Positions 22,391 through 35,355 of a stretch of DNA of 64,000 nt are shown here, one piece after another. The notes under the pieces are model-generated. The model did no database searches, had not been told where the DNA came from, and worked only from the letters and a program-made list of their open reading frames with translations. The position numbers and the translations under genes were made by a program. Numbering within the stretch: position 1 is the first letter of the stretch; each line of letters opens with the position of its first letter. Origin of the DNA: Hippophae tibetana (Eukaryota > Streptophyta > Magnoliopsida > Rosales > Elaeagnaceae); NCBI GenBank assembly GCA_037013495.1, contig CM072801.1, positions 111,111,816 through 111,175,815 on the forward strand. The letters run 5' to 3'.

Positions 22391-23999
22391 TAGGTTGTCC
22401 ACAAAAGGGATTTGCATCGTTTGGGATCATAACCTTGGTTGCTCAAAATAGTGTATCTATCTTCACATATCTATTTTTTGAATTTAATATTTAAAAAATT
22501 TTGTGCTTTGAAGGTTTTCTTCTCTCTTAAGTCACAAATTCCATAAACAGAAAGAAATTATGTCCTTAAAGTCTTGTCTTTTATTTCAATTTTGTTGACA
22601 TTGTTTTCTCTTTTGGATTTCATATCTTATTTTTCTTTAAAATCTCGTTATCTTATACTTTTCTTTGTGTTATGTGTTCCACCTTTCTTTCTTCTTGAGA
22701 AAAACAAGAGAGCTAATACAGTTCACAGTGCAAAAACAAAAAGAAGGTATTAATTGTGGTTGTAACTTAAAATTGTTATAACTTTTAATTTGTGCATCGA
22801 AATGAGTACTATAACATATAAAATCTGAAGCTCGTTCCGATACCTAAAAATGCACCGTAGTAATAGAATATTTCCCCACTTTTGTCAACCCAAATTACAC
22901 GGTTCATATTACATAATGATGTCTTAAACTTTGCTGGCACCTTATTTCGTTGTAATCACTTTTTGCTCATTAGGATTTCAATTTGTTCATCTTAACCATA
23001 TTCTTAGTAATTCAATCCTTATTATTCCATTGAGTTCTAGCGTTCTTAGGTTGTCCACAAAAGGGATTTGCATCGTTTGTGATCATAACCTTGGTTGCTC
23101 AAAATAGTGTATCTATCTTCACATATCTATTTTTTGAATTTAATATTTCAAAAATTTTGTGCTTTGAAGGTTTTCTTCTCTCTTAAGTCACAAATTCCAA
23201 AAACAGAAAGAAATTATGTCCTTAAAGTCTTGCTTTTATTTCAATTTTGTTGACATTGTTATCTACTTTGGATTTCATATCTTAGTTTTCTTTAAAATCT
23301 CGTTATCTTATACTTTTCTTTGTGTTATGTGTTCCACCTTTCTTTCTTCTTGAGAAAAACAAGAGAGCTAATACAGTTCACAGTGCAAAATCAAAGAGAA
23401 GGTATTAATTGTGGTTGTCACTTAAAATTGTTATAACTTTTAATTTATCCATCGAAATGAGTACTATAACATATCAAATCTGAAGCTCGTTCCGATACCT
23501 AAAAACGCACCGTAGCAATAGTTTATTTCCCCACTTTTGTCAACCCAAATTTCATGGTTCGTATTACATATTGATGTCTTAAATTTGGTGGCACCTTATT
23601 TCGTTGTAACCACTTTTTGCTGATTAGGATTTCAATTTGTTCATCTTAGCCATATTCTTAGTAATTCAATCCTTATTATTCCATTGAGTTCTAGCGTTCT
23701 TAGGTTGTCCACAAAAGGTATTTGCATCGTTTGGGATCATAACCTTGGTTGCTAAAAATAATGTATCTATCTTCACATATCTATTTTTTGAATTTAATAT
23801 TTAAAAAATTTTGTGCTTTGAAGGTTTTCTTCTCTCTTAAGTCACAAATTCCAAAAACAGAAAGAAATTATGTCCTTAAAGTCTTGTCTTTTATTTCAAT
23901 TTTGTTGACATTGTTTTCTACTTTGGATTTCATATCTTATTTTTCTTTAAAATCTCGTTATCTTATACTTTTCTTTGTGTTATGTGTTCCACCTTTCTT

Positions 24000-26900
24000 T
24001 CTTCTTGAGAAAAACAAGAGAGCTAATACAGTTCACAGTGCAAAAACAAAAAGAAGGTATTAATTGTGGTTGTAACTTAAAATTGTTATAACTTTTAATT
24101 TATCCATCGAAATGAGTACTATAACATATTAAATCTGAAGCTCGTTCTGATACCTAAAAACGCACCGTAGCAATAGTTTATTTCCCCACTTTTGTCAACC
24201 CAAATTTCATGGTTCGTATTACATATTGATGTCTTAAACTTTGGTGGCACCTTATTTCGTTGTAATCACTTTTTGCTGATTAGGATTTCAATTTGTTCAT
24301 CTTAGCCATATTCTTAGTAATTCAATCCTTATTATTCCATTGAGTTCTAGCGTTCTTAGGTTGTCCACAAAAGGGATTTGCATCGTTTGGGATCATAACC
24401 TTGGTTGCTCAAAATAGTGTATCTATCTTCACATATCTATTTTTTGAATTTAATATTTAAAAAAAATTGTGCTTTGAAGGTTTTCTTCTCTCTTAAGTCA
24501 CAAATTCCAAAAACAGAAAGAAATTATGTCCTTAAAGTATTGTCTTTTATTTCAATTTTGTTGACATTGTTTTCTACTTTGGATTTCATATCTTATTTTT
24601 CTTTAAAATCTCGTTATCATATACTTTTCTTTGTGTTATGTGTTCCACCTTTCTTTCTTCTTGAGAAAAACAAGAGAGCTAATACAGTTCACAGTGCAAA
24701 AACAAAAAGAAGGTATTAATTGTGGTTGTAACTTAAAATTGTCATAAGTTTTAATTTGTGCATCGAAATGAGTACTATAACATATCAAATCTGAAGCTCG
24801 TTCCGATACCTAAAAACGCACCGTAGCAATAGTTTATTTCCCCACTTTTGTCAACCCAAATTTCATGGTTCGTATTACATATTGATGTCTTAAACTTTGG
24901 TGGCACCTTATTTCGTTGTAACCACTTTTTGCTGATTAGGATTTCAATTTGTTCATCTTAGCCATATTCTTAGTAATTCAATCCTTATTATTCCATTGAG
25001 TTCTAGCGTTCTTAGTTTGTCCACAAAAGGGATTTGCATCGTTTGGGATCATAACCTTGGTTGCTCAAAATAGTGTATCTATCTTCACATATCTATTTTT
25101 TGAATTTAATATTTAAAAAAATTTGTGCTTTGAAGGTTTTCTTCTCTCTTAAGTCACAAATTCCAAAAACAAAAAGAAATTATGTCCTTAAAGTCTTGTC
25201 TTTTATTTCAATTCTGTTGACATTGTTTTCTACTTTGGATTTCATATCTTATTTTTCTTTAAAATCTCGTTCTCTTATACTTTTCTTTGTGTAATGTGTT
25301 CCACCTTTCTTTCTTCTTGAGAAAAACAAGAGAGCTAATACAGTTCACAGTGCAAAAACAAAAAGAAGGTATTAATTGTGGTTGTAACTTAAAATTGTTA
25401 TAACTTTTAATTTATCCATCGAAATGAGTACTATAACATATCAAATCTGAAGCTCGTTCTGATACCTAAAAACGCACCGTAGCAATAGTTTATTTCCCCA
25501 CTTTTGTCAACCCAAATTTCATGGTTCGTATTACATATTGATGTCTTAAACTTTGGTGGCACCTTATTTCGTTGTAATCACTTTTTGCTGCTTAGGATTT
25601 CAATTTGTTCATCTTAGCCATATTCTTAGTAATTCAATCCTTATTATTCCATTGAGTTCTAGCGTTCTTAGGTTGTCCACAAAAGGGATTTGCATCGTTT
25701 GGGATCATAACCTTGGTTGCTCAAAATAGTGTATCTATCTTCACATATCTATTTTTTGAATTTAATATTTAAAAAAATTTGTGCTTTGAAGGTTTTCTTC
25801 TCTCTTAAGTCACAAATTCCAAAAACAGAAAGAAATTATGTTCTTTAAGTCTTGTCTTTTTTTTCAATTTTGTTGACATTGTTTTCTACTTTGGATTTCA
25901 TATCTTATTTTTCTTTAAAATCTTGTTATCTTATACTTTTCTTTGTGTTATGTGTTCCACCTTTCTTTCTTCTTGAGAAAAACAAGAGAGCTAATACAGT
26001 TCACAGTGCAAAAACAAAAAGAAGGTATTAATTGTGGTTGTAACTTAAAATTGTTATAACTTTTAATTTATCCATCGAAATGAGTACTATAACATATTAA
26101 ATCTGAAGCTCGTTCTGATACCTAAAAACGCACCGTAGCAATAGTTTATTTCCCCACTTTTGTCAACCCAAATTTCATGGTTCGTATTACATATTGATGT
26201 CTTAAACTTTGGTGGCACCTTATTTCGTTGTAATCACTTTTTGCTGATTAGGATTTCAATTTGTTCATCTTAGCCATATTCTTAGTAATTCAATCCTTAT
26301 TATTCCATTGAGTTCTAGCGTTCTTAGGTTGTCCACAAAAGGGATTTGCATCGTTTGGGATCATAACCTTGGTTGCTCAAAATAGTGTATCTATCTTCAC
26401 ATATCTATTTTTTGAATTTAATATTTAAAAAAAATTGTGCTTTGAAGGTTTTCTTCTCTCTTAAGTCACAAATTCCAAAAACAGAAAGAAATTATGTCCT
26501 TAAAGTCTTGTCTTTTATTTCAATTTTGTTGACATTGTTTTCTACTTTGGATTTCATATCTTATTTTTCTTTAAAATCTCGTTATCATATACTTTTCTTT
26601 GTGTTATGTGTTCCACCTTTCATTCTTCTTGAGAAAAACAAGAGAGCTAATACAGTTCACAGTGCAAAAACAAAAAGAAGGTATTAATTGTGGTTGTAAC
26701 TTAAAATTGTCATAAGTTTTAATTTGTGCATCGAAATGAGTACTATAACATATCAAATCTGAAGCTCGTTCCGATACCTAAAAACGCACCGTAGCAATAG
26801 TTTATTTCCCCACTTTTGTCAACCCAAATTTCATGGTTCGTATTACATATTGATGTCTTAAACTTTGGTGGCACCTTATTTCGTTGTAACCACTTTTTGC

Positions 26901-27893
26901 TGATTAGGATTTCAATTTGTTCATCTTAGCCATATTCTTAGTAATTCAATCCTTATTATTCCATTGAGTTCTAGCGTTCTTAGTTTGTCCACAAAAGGGA
27001 TTTGCATCGTTTGGGATCATAACCTTGGTTGCTCAAAATAGTGTATCTATCTTCACATATCTATTTTTTGAATTTAATATTTAAAAAAATTTGTGCTTTG
27101 AAGGTTTTCTTCTCTCTTAAGTCACAAATTCCAAAAACAAAAAGAAATTATGTCCTTAAAGTCTTGTCTTTTATTTCAATTCTGTTGACATTGTTTTCTA
27201 CTTTGGATTTCATATCTTATTTTTCTTTAAAATCTCGTTCTCTTATACTTTTCTTTGTGTAATGTGTTCCACCTTTCTTTCTTCTTGAGAAAAACAAGAG
27301 AGCTAATACAGTTCACAGTGCAAAAACAAAAAGAAGGTATTAATTGTGGTTGTAACTTAAAATTGTTATAACTTTTAATTTATCCATCGAAATGAGTACT
27401 ATAACATATCAAATCTGAAGCTCGTTCTGATACCTAAAAACGCACCGTAGCAATAGTTTATTTCCCCACTTTTGTCAACCCAAATTTCATGGTTCGTATT
27501 ACATATTGATGTCTTAAACTTTGGTGGCACCTTATTTCGTTGTAATCACTTTTTGCTGCTTAGGATTTCAATTTGTTCATCTTAGCCATATTCTTAGTAA
27601 TTCAATCCTTATTATTCCATTGAGTTCTAGCGTTCTTAGGTTGTCCACAAAAGGGATTTGCATCGTTTGGGATCATAACCTTGGTTGCTCAAAATAGTGT
27701 ATCTATCTTCACATATCTATTTTTTGAATTTAATATTTAAAAAAATTTGTGCTTTGAAGGTTTTCTTCTCTCTTAAGTCACAAATTCCAAAAACAGAAAG
27801 AAATTATGTTCTTTAAGTCTTGTCTTTTTTTTCAATTTTGTTGACATTGTTTTCTACTTTGGATTTCATATCTTATTTTTCTTTAAAATCTCG
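24000..27893. repeat. Tandem 3-monomer duplication (shift 1968 bp)
   Basis: About 24.0-25.9 kb is repeated at about 26.0-27.9 kb. Shared private variants are CTTAGTTTGTCCAC (25014, 26982), TGCTGCTTAGG (25587, 27555), GTTATCATATAC (24613, 26581) and TATGTTCTTTAAGTC (25848, 27806, within one or two bases). The copies part near 25922/27890, where one reads CTTGTTATC and the other CTCGTTCTC. Confidence 0.8.
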
Positions 27894-30639
27894 TTCTCTT
27901 ATACTTTTCTTTGTGTAATGTGTTCCACCTTTCTTTCTTCTTGAGAAAAACAAGAGAGCTAATACAGTTCACAGTGCAAAAACAAAAAGAAGGTATTAAT
28001 TGTGGTTGTAACTTAAAATTGTTATAACTTTTAATTTATCCATCGAAATGAGTACTATAACATATCAAATCTGAAGCTCGTTCTGATACCTAAAAACGCA
28101 CCGTAGTAATAGAATATTTCCCCACTTTTGTCAACCCAAATTTCACGGTTCATATTACATAATGATGTCTTAAACTTTGCTGGCACCTTATTTCGTTTTA
28201 ATCACTTTTTGCTCCTTAGGATTTCAATTTGTTCATCTTAACCATATTCTTAGTAATTCAATCCTTATTATTCCATTGAGTTCTAGCGTTCTTAGGTTGT
28301 CCACAAAAGGGATTTGCATCGTTTGGGATCATAACCTTGGTTGCTCAAAATAGTGTATCTATCTTCACATATCTATTTTTTGAATTTAATATTTAAAAAA
28401 ATTTGTGCTTTGAAGGTTTTCTTCTCTCTTAAGTCACAAATTCCAAAAACAAAAAGAAATTATGTCCTTAAAGTCTTGTCTTTTATTTCAATTTTGTTGA
28501 CATTGTTTTCTACTTTGGATTTCATATCTTATTTTTCTTTAAAATCTCGTTATCTTATACTTTTCTTTGTGTTATGTGTTCCACCTTTCTTTCTTCTTGA
28601 GAAAACCAAGAGAGCTAATACAGTTCACAGTGCAAAAACAAAAAGAAGGTATTAATTGTGGTTGTAACTTAAAATTGTCATAAGTTTTAATTTGTGCATC
28701 GAAATGAGTACTATAACATATCAAATCTGAAGCTCGTTCCGATACCTAAAAACGCACCGTAGCAATAGTTTATTTCCCCACTTTTGTCAACCCAAATTTC
28801 ATGGTTCGTATTACATATTGATGTCTTAAACTTTGGTGGCACCTTATTTCGTTGTAACCACTTTTTGCTGATTAGGATTTCAATTTGTTCATCTTAGCCA
28901 TATTCTTAGTAATTCAATCCTTATTATTCCATTGAGTTCTAGCGTTCTTAGGTTGTCCACAAAAGGGATTTGCATCGTTTGGGATCATAACCTTGGTTGC
29001 TCAAAATAGTGTATCTATCTTCACATATCTATTTTTTGAATTTAATATTTAAAAAATTTTGTGCTTTGAAGGTTTTCTTCTCTCTTAAGTCACAAATTCC
29101 AAAAACCGAAAGAAATTATGTCCTTAAAGTCTTGTCTATTATTTCAATTTTGTTGACATTGTTTTCTACTTTGGATTTCATATCTTATTTTTCTTTAAAA
29201 TCTCGTTATCTTATACTTTTCTTTGTGTTATGTGTTCCACCTTTCTTTCTTCTTGAGAAAAACAAGAGAGCTAATACAGTTCACAGTGCAAAAACAAAAA
29301 GAAGGTATTAATTGTGGTTGTAACATAAAATTGTCATAAGTTTTAATTTGTGCATCGAAATGAGTACTATAACATATCAAATCTGAAGCTCGTTCTGATA
29401 CCTAAAAACGCACCGTAGTAATAGAATATTTCCCCACTTTTGTCAACCCAAATTTTATGGTTCATATTACATAATGATGTCTTAAACTTTGGTGGCACCT
29501 TATTTCGTTGTAATCACTTTTTCCTCATTAGGATTTCAATTTGTTCATCTTAGCCATATTCTTAGTAATTCAATCCTTATTATTCCATTGAGTTCTAGCG
29601 TTCTTAGGTTGTCCACAAAAGGGATTTGCATCGTTTGGGATCATAACCTTGGTTGCTCAAAATAGTGTATCTATCTTCACATATATATTTTTTGAATTTA
29701 ATATTTAAAAAAAATTGTGCTTTGAAGGTTTTCTTCTCTCTTAAGTCACAAATTCCAAAAACAGAAAGAAATTATGTCCTTAAAGTCTTGTCTTTTATTT
29801 CAATTTTATTGACATTGTTATCTACTTTGGATTTCATATCTTATTTTTCTTTAAAATCTCGTTATCTTATACTTTTCTTTGTGTTATGTGTTCCACCTTT
29901 CTTTCTTCTTGAGAAAAACAAGAGAGCTAATACAGTTCACAGTGCAAAAACAAAGAGAAGGTATTAATTGTGGTTGTCACTTAAAATTGTTATAACTTTT
30001 AATTTATCCATCGAAATGAGTACTATAACATATCAAATCTGAAGCTTGTTCCGATACCTAAAAACGCACCGTAGCAATAGTTTATTTCCCCACTTTTGTC
30101 AACCCAAATTTCATGGTTCGTATTACATATTGATGTCTTAAACTTTGGTGGCACCTTATTTCGTTGTAACCACTTTTTGCTGATTAGGATTTCAATTTGT
30201 TCATCTTAGCCATATTCTTAGTAATTCAATCCTTATTATTCCATTGAGTTCTAGCGTTCTTAGGTTGTCCACAAAAGGGATTTGCATCGTTTGGGATCAT
30301 AACCATGGTTGCTCAAAATAGTGTATCTATCTTCACATATCTATTTTTTGAATTTAATATTTAAAAAAATTTGTGCTTTGAAGGTTTTCTTCTCTCTTAA
30401 GTCACAAATTCCAAAAACAGAAAGAAATTATGTCCTTAAAGTCTTGTCTTTTATTTCAATTTTGTTGACATTGTTTTCTACTTTGGATTTCATATCTTAT
30501 TTTCTTTAAAATCTCGTTATCTTATACTTTTCTTTGTGTTATGTGTTCCACCTTTCTTTCTTCTTGAGAAAAACAAGAGAGCTAATACAGTTCACAGTGC
30601 AAAAACAAAAAGAAGGTATTAATTGTGGTTGTAACTTAA

Positions 30640-33600
30640 AATTGTTATAACTTTTAATTTGTGCATCGAAATGAGTACTATAACATATAAAATCTGAAGC
30701 TCGTTCCGATACCTAAAAATGCACAGTAGTAATAGAATATTTCCCCACTTTTGTCAACCCAAATTTCACGGTTCATATTACATAATGATGTCTTAAACTT
30801 TGCTGGCACCTTATTTCGTTGTAATCACTTTTTGCTCATTAGGATTTCAATTTGTTCATCTTAACCATATTCTTAGTAATTCAATCCTTATTATTCCATT
30901 GAATTCTAGTGTTCTTAGGTTGTCCACAAAAGGGATTTGCATCGTTTGGGATCATAACCTTGGTTGCTCAAAATAGTGTATCTATCTTCACATATCTATT
31001 TTTTGAATTTAATATTTAAAAAAATTTGTGCTTTGAAGGTTTTCTTCTCTCTTAAGTCACAAATTCCAAAAACAAAAAGAAATTATGTCCTTAAAGTCTT
31101 GTCTTTTATTTCAATTCTGTTGACATTGTTTTCTACTTTGGATTTCATATCTTATTTTTCTTTAAAATCTCGTTCTCTTATACTTTTCTTTGTGTAATGT
31201 GTTCCACCTTTCTTTCTTCTTGAGAAAAACAAGAGAGCTAATACAGTTCACAGTGCAAAAACAAAAAGAAGGTATTAATTGTGGTTGTAACTTAAAATTG
31301 TTATAACTTTTAATTTATCCATCGAAATGAGTACTATAACATATCAAATCTGAAGCTCGTTCTGATACCTAAAAACGCACCGTAGCAATAGTTTATTTCC
31401 CCACTTTTGTCAACCCAAATTTCATGGTTCGTATTACATATTGATGTCTTAAACTTTGGTGGCACCTTATTTCGTTGTAATCACTTTTTGCTGATTAGGA
31501 TTTCAATTTGTTCATCTTAGCCATATTCTTAGTAATTCAATCCTTATTATTCCATTGAGTTCTAGCGTTCTTAGGTTGTCCACAAAAGGGATTTGCATCG
31601 TTTGGGATCATAACCTTGGTTGCTCAAAATAGTGTATCTATCTTCACATATCTATTTTTTGAATTTAATATTTAAAAAATTTTGTGCTTTCAAGGTTTTC
31701 TTCTCTCTTAAGTTACAAATTCCAAAAACAGAAAGAAATTATGTCCTTAAAGTCTTGTCTTTTATTTCAATTCTGTTGACATTGTTTTCTACTTTGGATT
31801 TCATATCTTATTTTTCTTTAAAATCTCGTTCTCTTATACTTTTCTTTGTGTAATGTGTTCCACCTTTCTTTCTTCTTGAGAAAAACAAGAGAGCTAATAC
31901 AGTTCACAGTGCAAAAACAAAAAGAAGGTATTAATTGTGGTTGTAACTTAAAATTGTTATAACTTTTAATTTATCCATCGAAATGAGTACTATAACATAT
32001 CAAATCTGAAGCTCGTTCTGATACCTAAAAACGCACCGTAGCAATAGTTTATTTCCCCACTTTTGTCAACCCAAATTTCATGGTTCGTATTACATATTGA
32101 TGTCTTAAACTTTGGTGGCACCTTATTTGGTTGTAATCACTTTTTGCTGATTAGGATTTCAATTTGTTCATCTTAGCCATATTCTTAGTAATTCAATCCT
32201 TATTATTCCATTGAGTTCTAGCGTTCTTAGGTTGTCCACAAAAGGGATTTGCATCGTTTGGGATCATAACCTTGGTTGCTCAAAATAGTGTATCTATCTT
32301 CACATATCTATTTTTTGAATTTAATATTTAAAAAATTTTGTGCTTTGAAGGTTTTCTTCTCTCTTAAGTTACAAATTCCAAAAACAGAAAGAAATTATGT
32401 CCTTAAAGTCTTGTCGTTTATTTCAATTTTGTTGACATAGTTTTCTACTTTGGATTTCATATCTTATTTTTCTTTAAAATCTCGTTATCTTATACTTTTC
32501 TTTGTGTTATGTGTTCCACCTTTCGTTCTTCTTGAAAAAAACAAGAGAGCTAATACAGTTCACAGTGCAAAAACAAAAAGAAGGTATTAATTGTGGTTGT
32601 AACTTAAAATTGTTATAACTTTTAATTTGTGCATCGAAATGAGTACTATAACATATGAAATCGGACCCTCGTTTCGATACCTAAAAACGCACCGTAGCAA
32701 TAGAATATTACCCCACTTTTGTCAACCCAAATTTCATGGTTCATATTACATAATGATGTCTTAAAATTTGGTCACACCATATTTCGTTGTAATCACTTTT
32801 TGCTCATTAGGATTTCAATTTGTTCATCTTAGCCATATTCTTAGTAATTCACACCTTATTATTCCATTGAGTTCTAGCGTTCATAGGTTGTCCACAAAAG
32901 GGATTTGCATCCTTTGGGATCATAACCTTGGTTGCTCAAAATAGTGTATCTATCTTCACATATCTATTTTTTGAATTTTATATTTAAAAAAATTTGTGCT
33001 TTGAAGGTTTTCTTCTCTCTTAAGTCACAAATTCCAAAAACAGAAAGAAATTATGTCCTTTAAGGCTTGTCTTTTATTTCAATTTTGTTGACATTGTTTT
33101 CTACTTTGGATTTCATATCTTATTTTTCTTTAAAATCTCGTTATCTTATAATTTTCTTTGTGTTATGTGTTCCACCTTTCTTTCTTCTTGAGAAAAACAA
33201 GAGAGCTAATACAGTTCAAAGTGTAAAAACAAAAAGAAGGTATTAATTGTGGTTGTAACTTAAAATTGTTATAACTTTTAATTTGGGCATCGAAATGAGT
33301 ACTATAACATATAAAATCGGAACCTCATTCCGATACCTAAAAACGCACCGTAGCAATAGAATATTACCCACTTTTGTCAACCCAAATTTCATGGTTCATA
33401 TTACATAATGATGTCTTAAACTTTGCTCACACCTTATTTCGTTGTAATCACTTTTTGCTCATTAGGATTTCAATTTGTTCATCTTAGCCATATTCTTAGT
33501 AATTCAATCCTTATTATTCCATTGAGTTCTAGCGTTCTTAGGTTGTCCACAAAAGGGATTTGCAATGTTTGGGATCATAACCTTGGTTCCTCAAAATAGT

Positions 33601-35355
33601 GTATCTATCTTCACATATCTATTTTTTGAATTTAATATTTAAAAAATTTTGTGCTTTGAAGGTTTTCTTCTCTCTTAAGTCATAAATTCCAAAAACAGAA
33701 AGAAATTATGTCCTTAAAGTCTTGTCTTTTATTTCAATTTTGTTGACATTGTTTTCTACTTTGGATTTCATATCTTATTTTTCTTTAAAATCTCGTTATC
33801 TTATACTTTTCTTTGTGTTATGTGTTCCACCTTTCTTTCTTCTTGAGAAAAACAAGAGAGCTAATACAGTTCACAGTGCAAAAACCAAAATAAGGTATTA
33901 ATTGTGGTTGTAACTTAAAATTGTTATAACTTTTAATTTGTGCATCGAAATAAGTACTATAACATATCAAATCTGAAGCTCGTTTTGATACCTAAAAACG
34001 CACTGTAGTAATAGAATATTTCCCCACTTTTGTCAACCCAAATTTCATGGTTCATATTACATAATGATGTCTTAAACTTTAGTCGCACCTTATTTCGTTC
34101 TAATCACTTTTTGCTCATTAGGATTTCAATTTGTTCATCTTAGCCATATTCTTAGTAATTCAATCCTTATTATTCCATTGAGTTATAGCGTTCTTAGGTT
34201 GTCCACAAAAGGGATTTGCATCGTTTGGGATCATAACCTTGGTTGCTCAAAATAGTGTATCTATCTTCACATATCTATTTTTTGAATTTAATATTTAAAA
34301 AAATTTGTGGTTTGAAGGTTTTCTTCTCTCTTAAGTCACAAATTCCAAAACCAGAAAGAAATTTTGTCCTTAAAGTCTTGTCTTTTTTTTTCAATTTTGT
34401 TGACATTGTTTTCTACTTTGGATTTCATATCTTATTTTTCTTTAAAATCTCATTATCTTATACTTTTCTTTGTGTTATGTGTTCCACCTTTCTTTCTTCT
34501 TGAGAAAAACAAGAGATCTAATACAGTTCACGGTGTAAAAACAAAAAGAAGGTATTAATTGTGGTTGTAACTTAAAATTGTTTTAACTTTTAATTTATCC
34601 ATCGAAATGAGTACTATAACATATAAAATCTTAAGCTCGTTCCGATACCTAAAAATGCACCGTAGCAATAGTTTATTTCCCCACTTTTGTCAACCCAAAT
34701 TTCATGCTTCATACTACATATTGATGTCTTAATCTTTTGTGGCACCTTATTTCGTTGTAATCACTTTTTCCTGATTAGGATTTCAATTTGTTCATCTTAG
34801 CCATATTCTTAGTAAGTCAATCCTCATTATTCCATTGAGTTCTAGCGTTCTTAGGTTGTCCACAAAAGGGATTTGCATCGTTTTTGATCATAACCTAGGT
34901 TGCTCAAAATAGTGTATCTATCTTCACATATCTATTTTTTGAATTTAATATTTAAAAAAACTTGTGCTTTGAAGGTTTTCTTCTCTCTTAAGTCACAAAT
35001 TCCAAAAACAGAAAGAAATTATGTCCTGAAAGTCTTGTCTTTTATTTCAATTTTGTTGACATTGTTTTCTACTTTGGATTTCATATCTTATTTTTCTTTA
35101 AAATCTCGTTATCTTATACTTTTCTTTGTGTTATGTGTTCCACCTTTCTTTCTCCTTGAGAAAAACAAGAGAGCTAATACAGTTCACAGTGCAAAAACAA
35201 AAAGAAGGTATTAATTGTGGTTGTAACATAAAATTGTTATAACTTTTAATTTGTGCATCGAAATGAGTACTATAACATATCAAATCGGAAGCTCGTTCCG
35301 ATACCTAAAAACGCACCGTAGCAATAGAATATTTCCCCACTTTTGTCCACCCAAA
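30640..35355. repeat. Large higher-order block, copy A
   Basis: This matches copy B with a shift of 7215-7216 bp (11 monomers). Private variants are GCACAGTAG (30722), CTTATTTGGTTG (32124), GAAATCGGACCCTCG (32657), TTGCAATGTTTGGG (33560), GAGTTATAGCG (34180) and AGTAAGTCAATCCTCATT (34811). Copy A has its own changes: CTTAAGCTCG near 34631, CATGCTTCATAC near 34703 and CCTAGGTTGC near 34894. Confidence 0.85.
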
